NCBI GenBank assembly: GCA_905250885.1
Contig: CAJNOQ010002860.1
Coordinates: forward strand, 1-22,342
Length of the DNA stretch: 22,342 nucleotides
Reading direction: 5' to 3'
Source of the DNA: Didymodactylos carnosus
Taxonomy: Eukaryota > Rotifera > Eurotatoria > Philodinida > Philodinidae
Translations under genes and position numbers: made by a program
Notes under the pieces: model-generated
Databases searched by the model: none
Told to the model about the DNA's origin: nothing
Seen by the model: the letters and a program-made list of their open reading frames with translations, nothing else
Shown here: positions 20,169 to 22,342 of the stretch, piece after piece
How the letters are laid out: each line of letters opens with the position of its first letter
How positions within the stretch are numbered: the first letter of the stretch is position 1

Positions 20169-22342
20169 CTCTTGTTTTTTTTGTGGCGATAGCGCTTGAG
20201 AAGAAGAAACTAGGATGCAAGCAAAGAACACGACGTTTCATACCTTGAAGGAGCGCAACACAGTGATTACATCACACCTTTCTAATGTCCATTGTAATGT
20301 GGACTGATGTGTGAGGGGGAAAAGTCAGGTGAAGATAAGACATATATCCTAGTTTTGTCTTACCTCTCACAGACAAAAAATAGAAAACTAAATACTAAAG
20401 AAACCGACAGGACTAGAGCATTAAGTGTATCCGACTTAACATGATCACTGGTTTAGTAAACGTTTTGCTTTCGTGAAAAGTAATCAGCGTGAAAAGCTGC
20501 GCCTAGTGATGCACCCTTATCGATTTTCGGAAGAAAAAATTCAAAAAATACTTGATCAGCGAAGTGTCGCATTACGTTTTGGTTTCGTAAAGAGCTTGCT
20601 AAACTTCGAGTGACACATCACTAAACACAGTTTTTGACACTGAGCGCGAATATGACGTTAGTTTTTGATGCGTGAAAAGTCGGTTTTTAAGGTTCCGAAA
20701 ACCGTTTTTCGCTCTGAACTTCAACAGTCTACGTTTCTCTTTTCATACTCCTACACAGTAACTACTCGACTGCATGATAACGCTAAGATATCCAGAAAAT
20801 GTTTACCCTCCCGTACGGAAAAGATATTTCATAAATAACCGCAAGATCCAGAACACTAAATGATGAATCAAATTCCTTCACTTAACTTACAGACTATATT
20901 TATCTTACTCAGTTTTTATGCGCTTCGAATGGCTTAATCAGAATTTTTTTTCACTCACTCATTTCCGAGATTCAGCAGTCATATTGGAGAGTATGGCACT
21001 TTTGGCTTAAAGTCGCGTTTTTGCCCGAAGAAATAAGCTTTTCAAAATTAGTTTTTTTTACCAAAATGTAGCATGCGCTCTCTTCTATCCACTGATGTAG
21101 TTTTCATATTTTGTCGGTGCTTATACAGCGTAAAAATAGGATTTTTATCAACCGTATAAATAATTTTTGCCGCCGGAAAACGTACATTTTTGGGTCTAAT
21201 GGGCCTACAAAGAGCAACAATGAATACTTCTAATCTTTTTTTATCTACAAATATACTAGACAGAATATTTTGGCGCAAACCAATTGTCAAAAACGTTTTT
21301 CGTTACCAAGTTATGATTAAAAGAAAAAGCGCCGACACTGTATATTCATTCGCTAACAAAGTTTTTCATTACCAAACTTCATCGAACTTTAATTTCTTGA
21401 GAGGTTGCTTTTGCATACAAGTAACCTCTTGATTGCAAAATAACATGTGGGTGTTTCCACGCAGGTCCGCCCGCATTATACAAAAGTTTCGGCCGGGCGA
21501 AACTCACTATACTCATCAGATAGAGCATGCCAAGTTATATATAAATCGATATTTTTTCTTGCCGAAAATTAGTCCGTTGGTGGTGAACCGGTGCTTTCAA
21601 AAGTCAGTTTTGCCAAAAATCCCCACTAGGGATCGCTCACTTCTGGCCTAAAGAAAGCTTTTCTTAAAAATCTGAGACGGCCATTCGACAGAGCTCGGAA
21701 AGTTGTCTATAAGAACTAATTTTCAAGGGTTACAACTGGCAAGGTGGCTCGGTGGCAAACATTACAAAATATGCCAAAAAAGGACTTTTGCTGGGATTTC
21801 ATAATTGCTGTAGAACGGTCAAAAAGTAAGGAAATATCAACTTGTCTATAGCCAAAATGTAGCCCAGTGTGAGTTCTATCTAATGGAGGAAAGGCAAACT
21901 CTGCAGCTCTCTTTGAACTTGAGTTATATGGTTCTCAAGGTTATAGGTCTCGACCAAAATTCCCGACTGTGAGCTCGATTTTCTCGAAAACTACACGTCA
22001 GATCTTCGTCAAATTTTGTCCGTGAAGACAATACGCTTAGCACTACTTATGATTAAAATTTTAAATTGTACCTTTGAGAACTTCTTGAGATCTCAAAAAC
22101 CAGTTTTCGAGGAGATCTCCAGAAATCCATCTTTTCAAAACTCTTTTTCAACAGTTTTATAGGATAGAGCAGCCAATTCTCTTTCGAATGAGACGTCTTT
22201 GAACTTTTCACCATCTATAGTTGTCGCAAAATTGCAGTTTTATTAATGTAGGACGATTTAGAAGCGTCTTGCAGTACCCCGGTCCTGTAATGTCAATTAC
22301 TTTGCCGAAAATCGCCCAATAAAGCTCGAAGACGTCTCATTC
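20169..22342. other. Long non-coding region at the window end
   Basis: About 2.2 kb with frames of at most 80 codons and no recognised families. Around 21292-21379 a short unit (TTTTTCRTTACCAA) occurs twice. The last part (about 21900-22342), rich in GAGATCTC and CTCGAAAACT-like words, resembles worn non-coding transposon sequence in style, but this is an impression only. The presumed promoter of the RING/VWA gene lies at its start. Confidence 0.45.
22186..22342. repeat. 22-bp inverted repeat at window end
   Basis: GAATGAGACGTCTTTGAAC begins at 22186, and its reverse complement, with two or three differences, fills 22321-22342 up to the last base. The pairing may continue outside the window, so this could be the edge of another inverted-repeat element. 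Confidence 0.55.

Noticed and set aside
20500-20720. Imperfect inverted similarity around AGTGATGCAC and GTGACACATCACT, and a CGGTTTT/AAAACCG hairpin
   Set aside because: Pairing does not extend beyond about 8 bp on either side and is expected by chance in sequence of this composition.
1-22342. Telomeric arrays, CRISPR arrays or bacterial-type operons
   Set aside because: No short telomere-like tandem units, no spaced direct repeats and no ribosome-binding-site-led gene clusters are visible. Spliced genes show the DNA is eukaryotic.

Overview
This window is AT-rich eukaryotic DNA from an invertebrate. The intact multi-exon gene has short GT-AG introns (57 and 60 bp), and the decayed gene beside it has introns of about 80-175 bp. 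Standard stop codons apply throughout. Several features together suggest a bdelloid-rotifer-like genome: an ARM-TIR-SAM protein, a RING/VWA protein, an intronless divergent 7TM receptor, a DUF3638/DUF3645 relic, an apple (PAN) exon, a Penelope-like reverse-transcriptase scrap and many small inverted-repeat elements. The taxon is an inference from gene style, not a database result.

Layout. 1-540: nothing recognisable. 540-1670 (+): broken remains of a large DUF3638/DUF3645-type protein with stops and frameshifts. 2891-3560 (+): a likely two-exon piece of an apple/PAN-domain protein. 4038-5225: a 1.19-kb element bounded by inverted repeats of about 150-165 bp. 5760-6095 (-): a fragment of a Penelope-like reverse transcriptase. 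6096-7800: no gene seen, but a short direct duplication and a strong 17-bp hairpin. 7813-8724 (-): an intact single-exon seven-helix receptor. 9550-10372: a nearly perfect foldback element containing a second, smaller inverted repeat. 11219-11602: an older, diverged palindromic element. 13877-16411 (+): an intact three-exon ARM-TIR-SAM gene of 805 codons. 16772-17120: three and a bit copies of a 107-bp tandem repeat. 17907-20168 (-): a RING-H2/VWA protein gene that keeps its exon pattern but carries an in-frame TGA and several frame breaks. 20170-22342: non-coding, with a short inverted repeat at the very end.

The genes do not form an operon or an obvious shared pathway. The intact ones are two signalling-type genes: a membrane receptor and a TIR protein of the kind that can cleave NAD+. 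Around them lie broken genes and miniature transposable elements, as expected of a gene-sparse, repeat-invaded region. The most notable items are the ARM-TIR-SAM gene, whose domain order is permuted relative to animal SARM1 (ARM-SAM-SAM-TIR), and the nested foldback element, whose arms are still about 97% identical.
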